Origin: Chloroflexota bacterium | GTDB taxonomy: Bacteria; Chloroflexota; Anaerolineae; Aggregatilineales; Phototrophicaceae | DNA: 64,000 nt | Direction: 5' to 3' | Assembly (NCBI GenBank): GCA_011523545.1 | Contig: WTGN01000092.1 | Location: 1 to 64,000 of the forward strand | Shown here: positions 16,935 to 25,240 of the stretch, piece after piece | Position numbering within the stretch: position 1 is the first letter of the stretch | Layout: every line of letters starts with the position of its first letter | Program-made: the position numbers and the translations under genes | The notes under the pieces: model-generated | The model's database searches: none | What the model was told of the DNA's origin: nothing | Seen by the model: the letters and a program-made list of their open reading frames with translations, nothing else

Positions 16935-17720
16935 TCATGGCAGCGTTAGAATCGCAGGGCCGTCTTCCGTGATCGCGACCGTATGCTCGAAATGGGCGGT
17001 CAGCGAGCCGTCTTTCGTGACCACGGTCCAGCCGTCTTCCAGCTCCATCAGATCCGGCCGCCCAGCGATGAGCATCGGTTCGATCGCATAGGTCATGCCC
17101 ACTTGCAGATCGCAATCTTCCCACTTGTGCTTGCTGCGCCTGCTATGCCACCAATTGGGGACCTGCGGCTCCTCGTGCATGGACCGGCCGACGCCGTGCC
17201 CGGTGTATTCGCGCGCGACGCTATAACCCAGTCTGCCGGCACGCTTCATCGTCGCTTTGGCGACATCGCTGATCCGGTTGCCAACGACAGAGGCGTCTAT
17301 CGCCGCCGTCAAAGCAGATTCCGTCGCCCGCAGCAAGCGTTCTGCCGAGCGCGATACGTCGCCGACCGGATGCGTGAAAGCCGCGTCGCCGACGAATCCC
17401 TGATGAAAACAGGCGACGTCAATGCCAATGATGTCGCCCTCTTCAAGGACACGATTATCGCTGGGGATGCCATGCACCAGCTCCTGATTGATGGAGGCGG
17501 TGATTGTCGCCGGGAACGGCGGGTGTTCGCCCGGCGCGTAACCGAGGAAACAGGGCTCGGCGCCATGATCGCCCAGCACCGTCAGCGCTATCGTGTCCAA
17601 GTCCTTGGTGGTGACACCGGGCTGGATCGCGAGCCGCATTTCTTCATGCGCTACGGCGACAATGCGACCGGCTTCGCGCATTATCTGCAATTCATCAGGT
17701 GATTTCAGAATCGGCGCCAT
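16935..17720 (-). CDS. map: Methionine aminopeptidase, type I
   Basis: Removes the initiator methionine from nascent proteins. 261 residues. Conserved segments are ELVHGIPSDNRVLEEGDIIG, GDAAFTHPVGD and GHGVGRSMHEEPQVPNW, which together carry the Asp-Asp-His-Glu-Glu di-metal site. A short basic insertion follows PNW (HSRRSKHKWEDCD) where the family usually has a brief glycine-rich loop. It follows adk by three bases, the common adk-map order. Confidence 0.97.
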   Translation of the reverse strand: MAPILKSPDELQIMREAGRIVAVAHEEMRLAIQPGVTTKDLDTIALTVLGDHGAEPCFLGYAPGEHPPFPATITASINQELVHGIPSDNRVLEEGDIIGIDVACFHQGFVGDAAFTHPVGDVSRSAERLLRATESALTAAIDASVVGNRISDVAKATMKRAGRLGYSVAREYTGHGVGRSMHEEPQVPNWWHSRRSKHKWEDCDLQVGMTYAIEPMLIAGRPDLMELEDGWTVVTKDGSLTAHFEHTVAITEDGPAILTLP

Positions 17721-17723
17721 GAC

Positions 17724-18425
17724 TTAGACGGTCGATAGAGCGCGCTTGATATCGGACCAAACGGCATCAATGCTTTGGTCGGCGTCAATCGTCCGCAGTA
17801 TGCCTTTCGCTTCAAAATAGCTGATGAGGGGCTGCGTAGTTTCCAGAAATGTGTCGATGCGCTTGATGATGGCGTCGGCGCTGGCGTCATCCGGCCGCCG
17901 CTTCAACGCTTCTCCGCTGTCGGCAAGCGCCGCGTCCAGACGCGGAGGAAAGGCTTCGTCGGCCTGCGCCGTCCAGCGAAAGTCGACGCCGTCAGCGTTG
18001 TAATAGTAGTTGTAGCTCGAACCGTCCTCAGCCGTGACGCGGCCAAATGCGCGTTTGAAGGCGACATAGAGATCAAGCTCCAGCAGCAGCGCCGCATTCA
18101 CGCGAGCGCCCTTCTCTCGCAGATGCGCTTCGAGGAAGGCCGCCTGTATGGCATTGCGCGGATAGCCATCCAGGATCACGCCATTAGCCGCGTCCGCCTG
18201 CGCCAGCCTGTCGGCCACGATGGCGTTAGTTGTGTCGTCATCAACCAGCTGACCCGAAGCCATGATGTCTTGCACTTTCCGCGCCAGCAAATCACTGCGC
18301 GTGCGCATCGCCCGGAAGAGATCGCCGGTCGATACCTGCGGGATGCCATAGCGCTCTTCAATCAGCTTCGCCTGCAAGCCCTTGCCGGCGCCCTGTACCC
18401 CCATCAAGACCACATACAGACTCAT
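17724..18425 (-). CDS. adk: Adenylate kinase with an altered P-loop
   Basis: Interconverts ATP, ADP and AMP. 233 residues from the ATG at 18425. The fold is complete: GYPRN for the AMP site, a LID region with FGRVTAEDGSSYNYYY, and KRRPDDASADAIIKR. The P-loop reads GVQGAGKGLQA where the family has GxPGAGKGTQA: the Thr after GKG is Leu17 and the Pro is Gln11. The lysine is kept, so activity may remain. The gene sits in the standard secY-adk-map position, but a terminator separates it from secY. Confidence 0.93.
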   Translation of the reverse strand: MSLYVVLMGVQGAGKGLQAKLIEERYGIPQVSTGDLFRAMRTRSDLLARKVQDIMASGQLVDDDTTNAIVADRLAQADAANGVILDGYPRNAIQAAFLEAHLREKGARVNAALLLELDLYVAFKRAFGRVTAEDGSSYNYYYNADGVDFRWTAQADEAFPPRLDAALADSGEALKRRPDDASADAIIKRIDTFLETTQPLISYFEAKGILRTIDADQSIDAVWSDIKRALSTV

Positions 18426-18490
18426 ACTGCAGACCCCCGCCATCCGCTCGCGCTAGCAAACTGCCTCAATTCGGCGCAACAGCGCCCGGC

Positions 18491-18520
18491 AAAAATAAAG
18501 CCGAGATCATATACTCGGCT
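18491..18520 (-). terminator. Rho-independent terminator after secY
   Basis: On the minus strand a perfect 7-bp stem (AGCCGAG/CTCGGCT) with an 8-base loop is followed by a T run (TTATTTTT). It lies between the secY stop and adk, so it would end or attenuate transcription of the long ribosomal operon here. Confidence 0.8.
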
Positions 18521-18545
18521 CATAAACGTGATTCCTTCACGCGGA

Positions 18546-19892
18546 TTAGCGCATGAATCCTTCATAATTCCGCATGACGAGCTGCGCTTCCAGTTGACGC
18601 ATGGTATCGATGACGACGCCGACCACAATGATCAAACCGGAGCCGGATATGACCAGACCAGCGTTGATGACCGCGCCCGAGGTTGAAGCCTCCAATGGGA
18701 AGATGATGCGGTTCACAAGATCGACCATGCCCGGGATGATGGCGATGACGCCAAGGAAAAACGCGCCCACGAAAGTGATGCGCCGCGTCGTGCTTTTGAT
18801 GTAATCTTCGGTGCGCTTTCCAGGGCGAATGCCGGGGATAAAACCGCCATTGCGCTGCAGGGTCTCCGCCAGATTCTGATTGCCAACCATCACTTCGGCG
18901 TAGAAGAAGGTGAAGCCGACCGTCATCAAGAAGAATGTGCCCCAATAGAGCAAACCCTGCTGATTGCCAAAGGTCGTCTGTATCGTATTGCCGACGGCGC
19001 CGGGCGGGAACAGGCTGGCGATGATCGCCGGGAAGGTGATGATCGACTGGGCGAAAATCAGCGGAATCATGCCGACCGGGTTGACTCGCAGCGGAATGAA
19101 GCTGTCCTGCTGCGCGAACTGGCGGTTGCCGCGCACACGGCGTCCGTATTGCACCGGTATGCGCCGCACGCCTTCTTGTATCACGACAACAGCGAGCACG
19201 CTCAGGATGGTGATGACGATGAACAGCACCAGATTGTAGATGCTGCGATCAGGCTGCTGCGTCAATAAGCGGATCAGATTCTGCGGCGCCTGCGCTACGA
19301 TGCCGGCGAAGATGATGATGGAGATGCCGTTGCCGATGCCCTGTTCCGTGATCAACTCGCCGAGCCAGATGGCGAACATCGTGCCGGCCGTCATGGTCGT
19401 CAGCACCGAGACCGTCAGCAGCAAGTTGCTGCCGAGGCCGAAACCGAAGCCCGGGATGATCTCGGCGCCAGTGCCGGTCGCCAGGTTGAAGATGCTGATC
19501 TGCCCCAGCGCCTGCAAAACCGCCATCGGAATCGCCACATAGTAAGTGTAGCGCTGGATTTTTTCCTGCCCGCCCGGCTCGCGTTGGATGCGCTCCAGGG
19601 CCGGCACAATCGGCACCAGCAATTGGAAGATAATCGACGCGGTGATGTAGGGGTAAACGCCGTTGGCGATTACGCTGAAATTGGCGACGGCGCCGCCAGA
19701 GAGCAAGTTCATCACCTGGATAAGATTGCCAGCGCTGCTGCCGCTTTCGAAGACCTGCCGCAAGACATTGCGATCCACGCCGACAACGGGAACATGGGCG
19801 GCAAACTGATAAACGATCAAGATGAAAACGGTGAAGAGCAGCTTGTTACGCACATCCGGCAGACGCCAGGCGTTTTTCAATGCTTGAATCAT
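18546..19892 (-). CDS. secY: Preprotein translocase subunit SecY
   Basis: Channel subunit of the Sec translocon, 448 residues and ten membrane helices. It starts ALKNAWRLPDVRNKLLFTVFIL and has the plug and gate regions, the GIGNGISIIIFAGIVA motif of helix 5, and the cytosolic loop GNRQFAQQDSFIPLRVNPVG that binds SecA and the ribosome. It follows rplO after a gap of about 130 bases with no strong signals beyond a loose inverted repeat (AGAGAC/GTCTCT). Confidence 0.98.
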   Translation of the reverse strand: MIQALKNAWRLPDVRNKLLFTVFILIVYQFAAHVPVVGVDRNVLRQVFESGSSAGNLIQVMNLLSGGAVANFSVIANGVYPYITASIIFQLLVPIVPALERIQREPGGQEKIQRYTYYVAIPMAVLQALGQISIFNLATGTGAEIIPGFGFGLGSNLLLTVSVLTTMTAGTMFAIWLGELITEQGIGNGISIIIFAGIVAQAPQNLIRLLTQQPDRSIYNLVLFIVITILSVLAVVVIQEGVRRIPVQYGRRVRGNRQFAQQDSFIPLRVNPVGMIPLIFAQSIITFPAIIASLFPPGAVGNTIQTTFGNQQGLLYWGTFFLMTVGFTFFYAEVMVGNQNLAETLQRNGGFIPGIRPGKRTEDYIKSTTRRITFVGAFFLGVIAIIPGMVDLVNRIIFPLEASTSGAVINAGLVISGSGLIIVVGVVIDTMRQLEAQLVMRNYEGFMR

Positions 19893-20026
19893 AGAATCGC
19901 TTCCTTGTCAATCAAGAGACGCGCCACGGGGTAACGCGGCAACGGTCTCTATACCCGCCCTCACAGCTTATACGCATTCGACGCCGATGAAGTTCTGCCC
20001 GCGGGTGATAAATTCCAGGATCGAAC

Positions 20027-20554
20027 TCAGCCGCCCTCGCCAGCCAGGCGCTCCAGGTCCACCTTGCGCATCTTCTTCACTGTCGCGCGCGCGCCCGTTA
20101 CTAGCAGGGCATGGCGATGCACGCTGCCGCCGGCGCCTTCGATCTTCTCCGCCGCGCTTTTGGTGAACTTGTTGGCATGCACTTCCAGCTTTTTGCCCAA
20201 GTCGCCACGGCCCAATACCTTGATCGGCTGATCCGCATCCCGCACCAGGCCAACCGCCGCCAAAGACGCGCCGTCGACCATGGCGCCGTCCTCGAAACGC
20301 GCCTCCAGCATATCGACATTCACTTCCTGATAATTGATGGCGAAGATATTGGTGAAGCCGCGCTTGAATGGAAGCCGCCGCACCAATGGCAATTGACCGC
20401 CCTCGAAGTAGGGACCCTTGCCGCCGCCACTGCGCGCGCCCTGGCCTTTGTGGCCGCGCCCGGCGGTCTTGCCCTTGCCCGCCGCGATGCCACGGCCGAC
20501 GCGAGTGCGTTTGCGCTTTGAGCCCGGGTCAGGCTTCAAGTCATGGAGTTTCAT
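20027..20554 (-). CDS. rplO: 50S ribosomal protein L15
   Basis: 175 residues. It begins KLHDLKPDPGSKRKRTRVGRG and continues through the glycine-rich GHKGQGARSGGGKGPYFEGG, typical of L15. The C-terminal extension (EGAGGSVHRHALLVTGARA and on) is somewhat longer than in E. coli. The start overlaps the rpmD stop by four bases. Confidence 0.97.
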   Translation of the reverse strand: MKLHDLKPDPGSKRKRTRVGRGIAAGKGKTAGRGHKGQGARSGGGKGPYFEGGQLPLVRRLPFKRGFTNIFAINYQEVNVDMLEARFEDGAMVDGASLAAVGLVRDADQPIKVLGRGDLGKKLEVHANKFTKSAAEKIEGAGGSVHRHALLVTGARATVKKMRKVDLERLAGEGG

Positions 20555-20754
20555 TTCGCTTCGACCTCTTCCACTTCCACCAGATGGCTCACTTTGGCGA
20601 TCATGCCGCGAATCTGGGGCGCATCGCCGATTAGGACACTCTGGCTCATGCGGCGCAAACCGAGCGATCTGACGGTTTCCTTCTGCCGGCCATTGTAACC
20701 GATCGGGCTCTTGACCAGCGTGATCTTAAGCATCTTCCCTTGGCGCTCAGGCAT
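20551..20754 (-). CDS. rpmD: 50S ribosomal protein L30
   Basis: 67 residues from the ATG at 20754, which lies inside the last codons of rpsE, giving a coupled start. The protein carries LKITLVKSPIGYNGRQKETV and LGLRRMSQSVLIGD, the conserved L30 core. Its C terminus ends in a run of glutamate and valine (VEVEEVEAK). The ATG is preferred over upstream in-frame starts because only the sequence from about MPERQGK matches the family. Confidence 0.96.
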   Translation of the reverse strand: MPERQGKMLKITLVKSPIGYNGRQKETVRSLGLRRMSQSVLIGDAPQIRGMIAKVSHLVEVEEVEAK

Positions 20755-21310
20755 GCTCAGCACCTCGTTCTTTGCGGCGCTCCCAAAACGGCGCCACCTC
20801 ATGCGCTTGTTTGCCGCGCATCTCCGCCAGCTGCTCGGCGCTGCGCAGCTGCCGCAAGGCATCCAGCGTCGCCATCGTCACATTCAGCAGATTGGCGCTT
20901 CCCTGGCTCTTGGTCAGGATATTGCGGACGCCAACGACCTCCAACACCGCGCGGACGCCGCCACCGGCAATGACGCCCGTACCGGGCGCGGCCGGCTTCA
21001 GCAGCACACGCGCCCCCCCATGCCGGCCGATGACCGTGTAGGGGATGGTCGCGCCAGAGAGCGCCACGCCTTCGATATTGCGCCGAGCCCGCTCGGCCGC
21101 TTTACGGATGCTATCGGGCACCGCGCGCGCCTTGCCAATGCCGATGCCTACATTGCCGCGACTGTCGCCGACAACCACAACGGTGCGAAAGGCGAAGCGG
21201 CGACCGCCCTTGATTACCTTGGCGACGCGGCGGATATCGACCACGCGCTCATCGAATTCATCGCGCTCTTCTTGATTCCTGCGCGAATCCCGTCTTCTTC
21301 TTTCAGCCAT
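20747..21310 (-). CDS. rpsE: 30S ribosomal protein S5
   Basis: 187 residues. The conserved double-stranded-RNA-binding-like core begins DIRRVAKVIKGGRRFAFRTV and continues GNVGIGIGKARAVPDSIRKA. The C-terminal half has GRHGGARVLLKPAAPGTGVI. S5 takes part in decoding fidelity and mRNA unwinding. It has an arginine-rich N-terminal tail before the core. Confidence 0.98.
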   Translation of the reverse strand: MAERRRRDSRRNQEERDEFDERVVDIRRVAKVIKGGRRFAFRTVVVVGDSRGNVGIGIGKARAVPDSIRKAAERARRNIEGVALSGATIPYTVIGRHGGARVLLKPAAPGTGVIAGGGVRAVLEVVGVRNILTKSQGSANLLNVTMATLDALRQLRSAEQLAEMRGKQAHEVAPFWERRKERGAEHA

Positions 21311-21324
21311 ATTTCATCTCCACC

Positions 21325-21699
21325 CTAGAATTGCAGACCGGCTTCGCGCGCGCCTTCCGCCACAGCGGCGACGCGTCCTGTGAACCTGAAGCCGCCGCGA
21401 TCAAAGACTACCGTATCGATTCCGGCTTCGCGCGCGCGCGCGGCCACCGTCTGGCCGACCAGCTTGGCCGCTTCCACTTTCTTCATCTGCGTCACTTGCG
21501 GCGCCACTTCCTTGTCAATAGTCGAGCAAGAAACCAGCGTGCGCCCTTCGATATCGTCGATCACCTGCACAAACACATGCCGATTGCTGCGAAAAACATT
21601 CATGCGCGGGCGCGCCATCGTGCCGGAAACGTGCCTGCGCACACGCCGATGCCGCCGCTTGCGAGCGACATATTTCCTTCGACCAGTGATATCAGCCAT
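21325..21699 (-). CDS. rplR: 50S ribosomal protein L18
   Basis: 124 residues. A 5S rRNA-binding protein of the central protuberance. Start 21699 (MADITGRRKYVARKRRHRRV) follows an AGAGGA. The conserved RPRMNVFRSNRHVFVQVIDD and AGIDTVVFDRGGFRFTGRV are present. Another in-frame ATG at 21741 would add 14 arginine-rich residues without an obvious ribosome site. Confidence 0.98.
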   Translation of the reverse strand: MADITGRRKYVARKRRHRRVRRHVSGTMARPRMNVFRSNRHVFVQVIDDIEGRTLVSCSTIDKEVAPQVTQMKKVEAAKLVGQTVAARAREAGIDTVVFDRGGFRFTGRVAAVAEGAREAGLQF

Positions 21700-21755
21700 A
21701 TTGTCCGTTCCTCTGCGGCGCCGACTACCCGACCGGCGCATGCCGTGATTAGCGT

Positions 21756-22304
21756 TTAGCGTTTGCCGGCTTTGCCAGCCTTGCGGCGCACATACTCGCC
21801 CCGGTAACGCACGCCTTTGCCTTTGTAGGGCTCGGGCGGGCGCCAGCCGCGGATATCCGCCGCCACCTGACCGACTACCTGTTTGTCGATGCCGTCCACG
21901 TGAATGATCGTGCCGCGCGAATCCTGCGGCACATCGAAACTGATGTTCGCGGGCGGCTCAATCACTACATCGTGCGAATGCCCGAGGCGAAGCTGCAAGT
22001 TCGCGCCTTGCAGCGTGGCTTGATAACCCACGCCTTGAATCTCCAAGGTCTTGCGAAATCCTTCAGACACACCCTGCACCATGTTTGCCACGAGCGCGCG
22101 CGTAAGCCCATGAAGCGCCTTGTGATGGCGCAGGTCCGACGGGCGCTCGACGATGATAAACCCGTTGTCCTGGCGTATCGCCAAATCTGGGTTGAAGTCC
22201 CGCGTTAACTCGCCTTTGGGCCCGGCGATCGTCACCGTGTTTCTGTCGATTTTGACAGTCACTTTTTCCGGCAGCTGCACGGGCTGTTGTCCTACGCGCG
22301 ACAT
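21756..22304 (-). CDS. rplF: 50S ribosomal protein L6
   Basis: 182 residues starting MSRVGQQPVQLPEKVTVKID, with VQGVSEGFRKTLEIQGVGYQ and the closing EPYKGKGVRYRGEYVRRKAG. L6 lies near the factor-binding centre. The start at 22304 follows AAGGGAG; a longer in-frame reading from 22358 overlaps rpsH and is not needed. Confidence 0.98.
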   Translation of the reverse strand: MSRVGQQPVQLPEKVTVKIDRNTVTIAGPKGELTRDFNPDLAIRQDNGFIIVERPSDLRHHKALHGLTRALVANMVQGVSEGFRKTLEIQGVGYQATLQGANLQLRLGHSHDVVIEPPANISFDVPQDSRGTIIHVDGIDKQVVGQVAADIRGWRPPEPYKGKGVRYRGEYVRRKAGKAGKR

Positions 22305-22320
22305 GTCGACTCCCTTTCCG

Positions 22321-22734
22321 TCACCAAACGTAACACAAGACTTCACCGCCAACGCCATCGCGGCGCGCTTGCTGCGCGGTCATGACGCCCTTTGGCGTCG
22401 TCACTATCGCTATGCCGGTGCCGCTCAGCACGATCGGCAATTCTCTGCGCTTGCGGTAGACGCGCCGCCCCGGCTTGCTGATGCGCTTGAGCTGGGTGAT
22501 AACCGGCCGGCGGTCGCGCCGAGTGCCGAAATACCTCAGTTGCAGCTTTATCAGCGGCACCGGGCTCTCCTCACCAACCGAGAAATCGTCAACGTAACCC
22601 TCTTCCTTGAGAATCCGAGCGATCTCGACCTTGATTGTGCTCTTCGGCACGCCGACTTCGGTCATGCCCCGCTGCAATGCGTTGCGTATGCGCGTCAACA
22701 TATCGGCAATTGGATCATTTGTCACATTAGACAC
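22321..22734 (-). CDS. rpsH: 30S ribosomal protein S8
   Basis: 137 residues with DPIADMLTRIRNALQRGM at the start and the C-terminal GTGIAIVTTPKGVMTAQQAR signature. S8 binds helix 21 of 16S rRNA and in many bacteria represses its own operon. It follows the zinc-type S14 gene by 12 bases. Confidence 0.98.
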   Translation of the reverse strand: MSNVTNDPIADMLTRIRNALQRGMTEVGVPKSTIKVEIARILKEEGYVDDFSVGEESPVPLIKLQLRYFGTRRDRRPVITQLKRISKPGRRVYRKRRELPIVLSGTGIAIVTTPKGVMTAQQARRDGVGGEVLCYVW

Positions 22735-22746
22735 TTTGGACGCCTC

Positions 22747-22929
22747 CTACCAGCTCGACTTCACGACGCCGGGAATCTCGCCTTCGAGCGCCATTTCGCG
22801 GAAGCATATCCGGCACAAGCCGAAGCGGCGGATGTAACCGCGCGGGCGCCCGCATACCTTGCAGCGATGCCGCACGCGCACGGCGTACTTGCGCCGCTGC
22901 TCCCGAAATTGCATACATTTCTTCGCCAT
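22747..22929 (-). CDS. rpsN: 30S ribosomal protein S14, zinc type
   Basis: 60 residues, the short zinc-binding form. The four cysteines form CKVCGRPRGYIRRFGLCRIC, and the protein ends GVVKSSW. It lies between rplE and rpsH, as usual. The long zinc-free paralogue is not in the window. Confidence 0.98.
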   Translation of the reverse strand: MAKKCMQFREQRRKYAVRVRHRCKVCGRPRGYIRRFGLCRICFREMALEGEIPGVVKSSW

Positions 22930-22940
22930 AGACTCCCCTT

Positions 22941-23483
22941 TTAGTTGCCCTGGAAGGGCATCCCCAGCAGCGCAAGCAGCCGGCGGCCCTCTTCATCTGT
23001 TTTCGCGGTTGTGACAATCGAAATTTCCATACCGCGGACCTTGTCGATCTTGTCGAAATCAATCTCCGGGAAGACCAACTGCTCACGCAAGCCGACCGTG
23101 ATGTTGCCGCGCCCATCCAGCTTGGCCGGCACACCGCGGAAGTCGCGAATGCGCGGCAAGGCGATATTGACCAGACGGTCGTAAAGCGCCCACATGCGCT
23201 CCTTGCGCAAGGTCACTTTCGCGCCGATCGCCCGCCCCTCGCGCAGTTTGAATGTCGCGATGCTCTTCTTCGCCTTCGTGACCACCGGCTGTTGCCCGGT
23301 GATGACTTTCAGGTCCTCCACCGCGCCATCCAGCGACCGCGGCTCATCGATCGCTTCGCCGACGCCGATGTTCAGCGTAATCTTGCTGATCGTCGGCACC
23401 TGCATCGGATTACTGTAACCGAACTCTTCGGTCAAGGTCGGCACGACTTCTTCCAGATAGCGAGTGTACATTCGGTTTTCCAT
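22941..23483 (-). CDS. rplE: 50S ribosomal protein L5
   Basis: 180 residues. It carries YSNPMQVPTISKITLNIGVG near the start and the RDFRGVPAKLDGRGN loop. L5 binds 5S rRNA and contacts P-site tRNA across the subunit interface. It is 17 bases after rplX. Confidence 0.98.
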   Translation of the reverse strand: MENRMYTRYLEEVVPTLTEEFGYSNPMQVPTISKITLNIGVGEAIDEPRSLDGAVEDLKVITGQQPVVTKAKKSIATFKLREGRAIGAKVTLRKERMWALYDRLVNIALPRIRDFRGVPAKLDGRGNITVGLREQLVFPEIDFDKIDKVRGMEISIVTTAKTDEEGRRLLALLGMPFQGN

Positions 23484-23500
23484 TTGTTCGCCTCGCTCCG

Positions 23501-23830
23501 CTAGACCTTGATGGGGCTATCGCACTTTTTGCAATAGCGCGTTTTGAAGCCCTCATCGTTCATTCGATATCCCACACGCGTCCGCTCATCGCAGCTGCCG
23601 CAGACGACCATCACATTCGAGAGATGGAGCGGCGCTTCAAACTCGATGATCTGCGCCGGTATCTGCTGCCCGCCCGGCGCCGGACGCGCCTTTCGGTGGC
23701 GTTTCATAATATTGACGCCATTGATGATCACGCGGTCTTTCCTCACCATGACGCGGACCACCTCGCCGCGCAGACCCTTGTCCTTGCCGGCGATGACTTC
23801 GACCGTGTCGCCTTGCTGCACTCGTTGCAT
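23501..23830 (-). CDS. rplX: 50S ribosomal protein L24
   Basis: 109 residues. The N-terminal KOW domain reads GDTVEVIAGKDKGLRGEVVR. The C-terminal tail holds four cysteines in two pairs (CGSC and CKKC), a small zinc ribbon found in many but not all bacterial L24 proteins. L24 starts large-subunit assembly. Confidence 0.98.
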   Translation of the reverse strand: MQRVQQGDTVEVIAGKDKGLRGEVVRVMVRKDRVIINGVNIMKRHRKARPAPGGQQIPAQIIEFEAPLHLSNVMVVCGSCDERTRVGYRMNDEGFKTRYCKKCDSPIKV

Positions 23831-23843
23831 ACTATCCCCTCGC

Positions 23844-24215
23844 CTACAAAGTCTCGGGCGCCAGCGAAACGATCTTCATGAAGCCCTTGTCGCGCAATTC
23901 TCGCGCAACCGGCCCGAAGACACGCGTCCCGCGCGGGTTCTCCAAGTCCTCCGCCAGGACCACTGCCGCGTTGTCATCAAAACGGATGGTTGACCCGTCG
24001 TTGCGGCGGTATTCTTTGTGCGTCCGCACGATGACCGCCCGCACGAGCTCACCCTTCTTGACGCCGCCGGAGGTGGAAGCAGATTTGACCGTGCCTACCA
24101 CGATATCGCCGACATAGCCGTACTTCACTTTCGAACCGCCCAAAACGCGGATGACCAATAATTCTTGCGCGCCGCTGTTGTCGGCTACTTTCAAACGCGA
24201 TTCCGTTTGAATCAT
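23844..24215 (-). CDS. rplN: 50S ribosomal protein L14
   Basis: 123 residues starting MIQTESRLKVADNSGAQEL, with GVKKGELVRAVIVRTHKEYR and DDNAAVVLAEDLENPRGTRV. L14 forms part of a bridge to the small subunit. Order rpsQ-rplN-rplX is the standard one. Confidence 0.98.
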   Translation of the reverse strand: MIQTESRLKVADNSGAQELLVIRVLGGSKVKYGYVGDIVVGTVKSASTSGGVKKGELVRAVIVRTHKEYRRNDGSTIRFDDNAAVVLAEDLENPRGTRVFGPVARELRDKGFMKIVSLAPETL

Positions 24216-24251
24216 CTCTAGACACTCTCCGTTCGCGAATCTGGCGACAGC

Positions 24252-24512
24252 CTAAGTCCCCAGCTGTTCCCTTGCTTCCAATACCGCTTCCACCACCCAG
24301 CGCTTGCGTTTGCTTATGGGCCGGCTCTGCACAATGCGCACGAGCGCGCCGACGCCGGCGCCCGTTTCATCATGCGCCATCACCTTCTTGGTCGACGACA
24401 CAACTTTGTGATACACCGGATGCATCTTGCGGTTTTCAATCGCGACGACAACGGTCTTGTCCATCTTGTCGCTGACGACTGTGCCGACCAGGCGTTTACG
24501 GTTATTCGGCAT
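24252..24512 (-). CDS. rpsQ: 30S ribosomal protein S17
   Basis: 86 residues: RKRLVGTVVSDKMDKTVVVA, then MHPVYHKVVSSTKKVMAHDE and PISKRKRWVVEAVLEA. An early 16S-binding OB-fold protein. The start overlaps the end of rpmC by 11 bases, with an AGG-rich ribosome site inside rpmC. Confidence 0.98.
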   Translation of the reverse strand: MPNNRKRLVGTVVSDKMDKTVVVAIENRKMHPVYHKVVSSTKKVMAHDETGAGVGALVRIVQSRPISKRKRWVVEAVLEAREQLGT

Positions 24513-24729
24513 CCTGCCCCCCTTCCGATACGAGCTCCGCCGCCAGTTCGCGCTCGCGCAGCGCCGTTTTCAGGCGGGCGATATCACGCCGTGTCTTGCG
24601 GAATAGTGTTGTATCTTTCAATTCGCCAGATTCCTTCTGAATCCGATAGGTATACATCTCCACTTTCAAGTCTTCAATCTTGTCCAGGATTTCGTCGGTG
24701 GACAGGGCGCGGATCTCGTCGATGTACAT
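24502..24729 (-). CDS. rpmC: 50S ribosomal protein L29
   Basis: 75 residues, two helices: IDEIRALSTDEILDKIEDLK and the RKTRRDIARLKTALRERE signature. It sits at the tunnel exit, near where trigger factor and SRP dock. The start shares one base with the rplP stop (TGATG). Confidence 0.97.
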   Translation of the reverse strand: MYIDEIRALSTDEILDKIEDLKVEMYTYRIQKESGELKDTTLFRKTRRDIARLKTALRERELAAELVSEGGQDAE

Positions 24730-25163
24730 CAGCTCACCTCCCGCCCGGAAATGGGATCAAAGCGCTTGACGAACTTGGTTTTGATCGGCAGCTTGTGCGA
24801 TGCCAGGCGCAGCGCTTCCCGCGCGTCATCCTCAGGCACACCGCTCATTTCGAAAAGGATGCGCCCCGGCTTTACCACACAGACCCATTTTTCGACCGCG
24901 CCCTTGCCCTTGCCCATGCGGGTTTCGGCCGCCTTCTGCGTCACCGGCTTGTCCGGGAAGATGCGAATCCAGACTTTGCCCCGCCGGCGGATGTAGCGCA
25001 CCATCGCCCGGCGACAAGCCTCGATCTGCCGGCTGCTGACCCAGCTGGGCTCCAAAGCCTGCAGGCCGTAATCGCCGAATTGCACGACGGCGCCGCGGCG
25101 CGCCACCCCGCGCATTCGCCCGCGCATCTGCTTGTTATACTTTCTGCGTTTCGGCATTAACAT
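24729..25163 (-). CDS. rplP: 50S ribosomal protein L16
   Basis: 144 residues. It contains PKRRKYNKQMRGRMRGVA, RRRGKVWIRIFPDKPVTQK and the motif KMGLCG-free equivalent VEKWVCVVKPGRILFEMSG. L16 is near the A site and 5S rRNA. The ATG at 25163 is 8 bases from an AGGAG and is preferred over the in-frame ATG at 25157. Confidence 0.97.
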   Translation of the reverse strand: MLMPKRRKYNKQMRGRMRGVARRGAVVQFGDYGLQALEPSWVSSRQIEACRRAMVRYIRRRGKVWIRIFPDKPVTQKAAETRMGKGKGAVEKWVCVVKPGRILFEMSGVPEDDAREALRLASHKLPIKTKFVKRFDPISGREVS

Positions 25164-25240
25164 GATTCATGCTCCTACAGTTGGCGCGCTTATTTTTGGG
25201 GGAGCCAGCGGCTCGCCCCTACGCGGGCTCGAATTTCCTG

